Origin: Desulfobacterales bacterium
GTDB taxonomy: Bacteria; Desulfobacterota; Desulfobacteria; Desulfobacterales; JAFDCJ01
Length of the DNA: 8,472 nt
Assembly: GCA_029939875.1 (NCBI GenBank)
Contig: JAOZSC010000088.1
Coordinates: forward strand, 1 to 8,472
Direction of reading: 5' to 3'
This document shows positions 6,243-8,472 of this stretch, in pieces. Below the pieces are notes generated by a model. That model saw only the letters and a list, made by a program, of their open reading frames with translations, was not told where the DNA came from and did no database searches. Position numbers and translations under genes: made by a program. Position 1 is the stretch's first letter; each line of letters starts with the position of its first letter.

Positions 6243-6264
6243 GCTTACTCGTGCGCTCGCATCG

Positions 6265-6273
6265 TGATATAAT
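6265..6273 (+). promoter_or_regulatory. Extended -10 sigma-70 promoter for the glycosyltransferase gene
   Basis: TGATATAAT is an exact extended -10 element (TG-N-TATAAT, with TATAAT at 6268-6273). The position for a -35 box at 17-bp spacing (6245-6250) reads TTACTC, a poor match, which extended -10 promoters tolerate. Transcription from about 6280 gives a leader near 48 nt to the ATG at 6328. Confidence 0.7.
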
Positions 6274-6327
6274 TGCAGCCGGGTCAGATCAAATATACCG
6301 CTATCGGAATAAGGAAAATTGATCAAC

Positions 6328-8409
6328 ATGCGTCAAAGTTCTGCGGTCAACAGTTTGAGAGTATTTTGGCTGCTGTTTATTCTAATTTTAGTTACCTATG
6401 CCAACTCATTTACGGCCGGCTGGCATTTGGATGATTTCGACAACATTCTTCGAAATGATGCCCTCCACATCCGGCAGCTCACACCCCGCGCGCTTGAGGC
6501 GACATTATTTGCTGAACCGACTGCAGATGGATCCTCCAAATCGACACTTTATCGCCCCCTGGCTTGTTTGACATTTGGGCTGAACTGGTATGCAGGTCAA
6601 AGCAATGTCTTCGGGTATCACCTCGTCAACGCTGGTATTCATCTCTTAACGGCCTTTTTTCTTTTTATCTCCATTCTATCGCTTTACCGGACGCCCGGCA
6701 TGCAGAAGCGCCCGGATGGCGAAGCTTGCTTTGTTGCCCTGCTGGCAACCGTCTTATGGGCAGTCAACCCTATCCAGACCCAGGCCGTTACCTATATCGT
6801 TCAGCGCATGGCGTCCATGGCCGCCATGTTTTTTATTATGGGGGTGTTTTGCTACCTGATGGCCAGACAGTCCAGCGGGAAGATCAGACCGGCAGCCTAC
6901 TTCAGCGGTGCCGTCGGGGCGTTTCTGTGTGCCCTGGCATCCAAAGAAAACGCCATTGCCTTTCCATTGGCCCTCATATTATTGGAAGTCATTTTTTTTC
7001 AGGATTTCACAGAGAAAAAAAACAAGCGGATCTGGCTGGGTGTTTTTGTTGCGGCCGCAGTGGCCCTGATGGTAGCGGGAACCTTGTTATTTCTGCGGGA
7101 CGAACCGTTGAAAATATTAAACGGTTATCAATTGCGTCCATTCACGCTTTGGCAGCGACTGATGACCGAGCCCCGCGTGCTTTGCTTCTATCTTTCGCAG
7201 TTGTTCTACCCAGTGCCGACCCGGCTTTCAATTGAGCATGACATTATCTATTCTGCATCACTCATCAGGCCCTGGACAACCCTGCCGGCTATCCTGGCCG
7301 TATTTTTTATTGTTGGGCTGGCTTGCCGTCAAATGCAAAAGAGACCGATGCTGAGTTTTGCGATCCTTTTTTTCTTTCTCAATCATGCCGTCGAATCGTC
7401 GGTCCTTCCGCTGGAGTTGATTTTTGAGCATCGTAATTACCTGCCGTCGATGTTTGTGTTTGTACCGGTCGCCATCGGGCTTCAAAGGGTTCTGAATTTT
7501 TATCGTGCCAAACAATCCGTATTGTACCCGGTACTTATCGTTTTCATTATTTTGCTGGTAACCGGACTGGGTTGGGGGACCCATGTCAGAAATATGGCCT
7601 GGGCAACCCCGAAAAGCCTGTGGGAAGATGCCCTGAAAAAAGCACCCGGCTCGATGCGGCCATACACTACCCTGGCTACAATCTACTTTGATAAGATAGG
7701 CGATCATCAGACAGCTTTAAAACTTTATCGGCAGGCCCTGGGAAAAATCAGTTCACGAAAAAATGATTATGCGCTCGTTGCCATGCAAAACATGGGTCGT
7801 ATTTACTATGGGGGAAAACGCTATGATAAAGCCATTAAGATCTGGTCCGAGGCCGTCAAACAGGTCCAGAATCATCGATTGTTGAGAAGTAGTCTGGCGC
7901 AGGCGTATGCCGCAACCAGAGACTGGGCAAAGGCCATTGCTGAACTGGATCATCTGTTGGCCAAATGGCCGGATTATCCCGAATACAACTATTTGAAAGG
8001 CATTTTTCTGATCAAGGTGCAACGCTTTGATAACGCTATTTTCTATCTGCGCAAAGCCCTTAAGGGCAAGTATGCCCCTTCTAAAACCATGGCCAATATC
8101 GGCATCGCGTATTACCGCAAGCAGGACTTTCGTAAAGCCGAACGATTTTTTAAGTGGTCAGCGGCAAATGCAGGAAAAACTCCCGAATATTTGCTGTGGC
8201 TTTTAGCGGTAAACTTGAAGATGAATGACAAAAAAGATGTGGATTACTATTCAGAAGCGCTTGTCCGGGTCGCTTCGGTTTCCGATCTTTATTCCTGGTT
8301 TGATCAAATTTCCAAACCGGACTACTACCTGTACGCAGATAAAAATCGAATTATATCGGCTGTGATGGAAAAATTTCCCCCAAACCCTGAAATGTCGGCC
8401 TCATTTTGA
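6328..8409 (+). CDS. GT-C-type membrane glycosyltransferase with C-terminal TPR domain (PMT/Tmtc-like), candidate pilin glycosyltransferase
   Basis: A 693-aa integral membrane protein. About eleven hydrophobic segments are visible, near 12-28, 98-117, 134-150, 161-181, 188-204, 208-226, 235-256, 317-333, 341-358, 372-390 and 398-417. After the first segment comes HLDDFDN (33-39), the acidic first-loop motif of GT-C transferases using polyprenyl-phosphate sugars. Other conserved-looking points are YRPL (75-78), QR (159-160), SKEN (205-208) and EHRNY (367-371). Residues about 432-670 form five or six TPR-like helix pairs. Eleven spans with a cytoplasmic N-terminus would put both the DD loop and the TPRs in the periplasm. 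This architecture recalls eukaryotic Tmtc O-mannosyltransferases and bacterial PMT-like proteins; donor and acceptor are unknown. Position beside pilA suggests pilin modification. ATG 6328 (AAGGA 12 nt upstream) is preferred; an in-frame TTG at 6319 would add three residues but sits 3 nt from the same site. Confidence 0.82.
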   Translation: MRQSSAVNSLRVFWLLFILILVTYANSFTAGWHLDDFDNILRNDALHIRQLTPRALEATLFAEPTADGSSKSTLYRPLACLTFGLNWYAGQSNVFGYHLVNAGIHLLTAFFLFISILSLYRTPGMQKRPDGEACFVALLATVLWAVNPIQTQAVTYIVQRMASMAAMFFIMGVFCYLMARQSSGKIRPAAYFSGAVGAFLCALASKENAIAFPLALILLEVIFFQDFTEKKNKRIWLGVFVAAAVALMVAGTLLFLRDEPLKILNGYQLRPFTLWQRLMTEPRVLCFYLSQLFYPVPTRLSIEHDIIYSASLIRPWTTLPAILAVFFIVGLACRQMQKRPMLSFAILFFFLNHAVESSVLPLELIFEHRNYLPSMFVFVPVAIGLQRVLNFYRAKQSVLYPVLIVFIILLVTGLGWGTHVRNMAWATPKSLWEDALKKAPGSMRPYTTLATIYFDKIGDHQTALKLYRQALGKISSRKNDYALVAMQNMGRIYYGGKRYDKAIKIWSEAVKQVQNHRLLRSSLAQAYAATRDWAKAIAELDHLLAKWPDYPEYNYLKGIFLIKVQRFDNAIFYLRKALKGKYAPSKTMANIGIAYYRKQDFRKAERFFKWSAANAGKTPEYLLWLLAVNLKMNDKKDVDYYSEALVRVASVSDLYSWFDQISKPDYYLYADKNRIISAVMEKFPPNPEMSASF

Positions 8410-8472
8410 TGAGATCGGCAGGCACGGATTTTTAAGGCATGGTTTTTTCGATGAACCTGATGGCACGGATAA

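Noticed and set aside
6095..6322. Plus-strand open frame (75 codons) overlapping the end of pilA and the intergenic gap
   Set aside because: It runs out of frame through pilA, then through the terminator stem and extended -10 element, and its translation has no recognisable feature.
8421..8470. Direct repeat GGCACGGAT at 8421-8429 and 8462-8470
   Set aside because: Nine bases in two copies is weak. The first copy does not fit a sigma-54 site (no GC 10 bp after the GG), and the second is cut by the window edge.
8439..8472. ATG with an open frame running off the right end
   Set aside because: Only 11 codons are visible, the AAGG at 8434-8437 is too close to the ATG, and the peptide is not recognisable. 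Too little sequence to call a gene.

Overview
This window looks like ordinary chromosome of a Gram-negative, selenocysteine-using anaerobe. Desulfobacterota (formerly Deltaproteobacteria, Desulfobacteraceae-like) is the best guess. That rests on a selenocysteine tRNA, a LarC nickel-insertion protein, a PilR-type sigma-54 activator next to a type IV pilin gene, and a multi-spanning glycosyltransferase with TPR repeats. The assignment is inference from gene content and protein style. There are no insertion sequences, integrases, CRISPR arrays or phage genes.

Left edge (1-147): the 5' part of selC, tRNA-Sec with anticodon UCA, lies on the minus strand and runs off the window. A near-consensus sigma-70 promoter drives it. 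It is divergent from larC.

Housekeeping block (148-3984, all plus strand, gaps of 36, 41 and 82 bp): larC (nickel-pincer cofactor assembly), pgpA (phosphatidylglycerophosphatase A), lepB (signal peptidase I, with a TTG start) and pyrC (type I dihydroorotase). The pathways are unrelated, but the spacing would allow shared transcription.

Type IV pilus block (3985-8409, plus strand): pilR, encoding a receiver/AAA+/Fis-HTH activator without an adjacent pilS, is followed by a 255-bp regulatory gap. The gap holds a perfect -24/-12 sigma-54 promoter (TGGCACG-N4-TTGCA) and candidate activator-site dyads. Next is pilA, a 147-aa prepilin with a class III signal and a Cys pair. A strong intrinsic terminator closes pilA. 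Beyond it, an extended -10 promoter precedes a 693-aa GT-C-fold membrane protein (about 11 TM segments) with a C-terminal TPR domain, resembling the PMT/Tmtc group.

How the parts fit (inference): PilR with sigma-54 switches on pilA, LepB serves general Sec export, and the GT-C/TPR protein next to pilA is a candidate pilin glycosyltransferase. It would be analogous in position, but not in family, to the pilin glycosyltransferases beside pilA in Pseudomonas. It is the part of this window least explained by known systems. The last 63 bp hold no supported gene.
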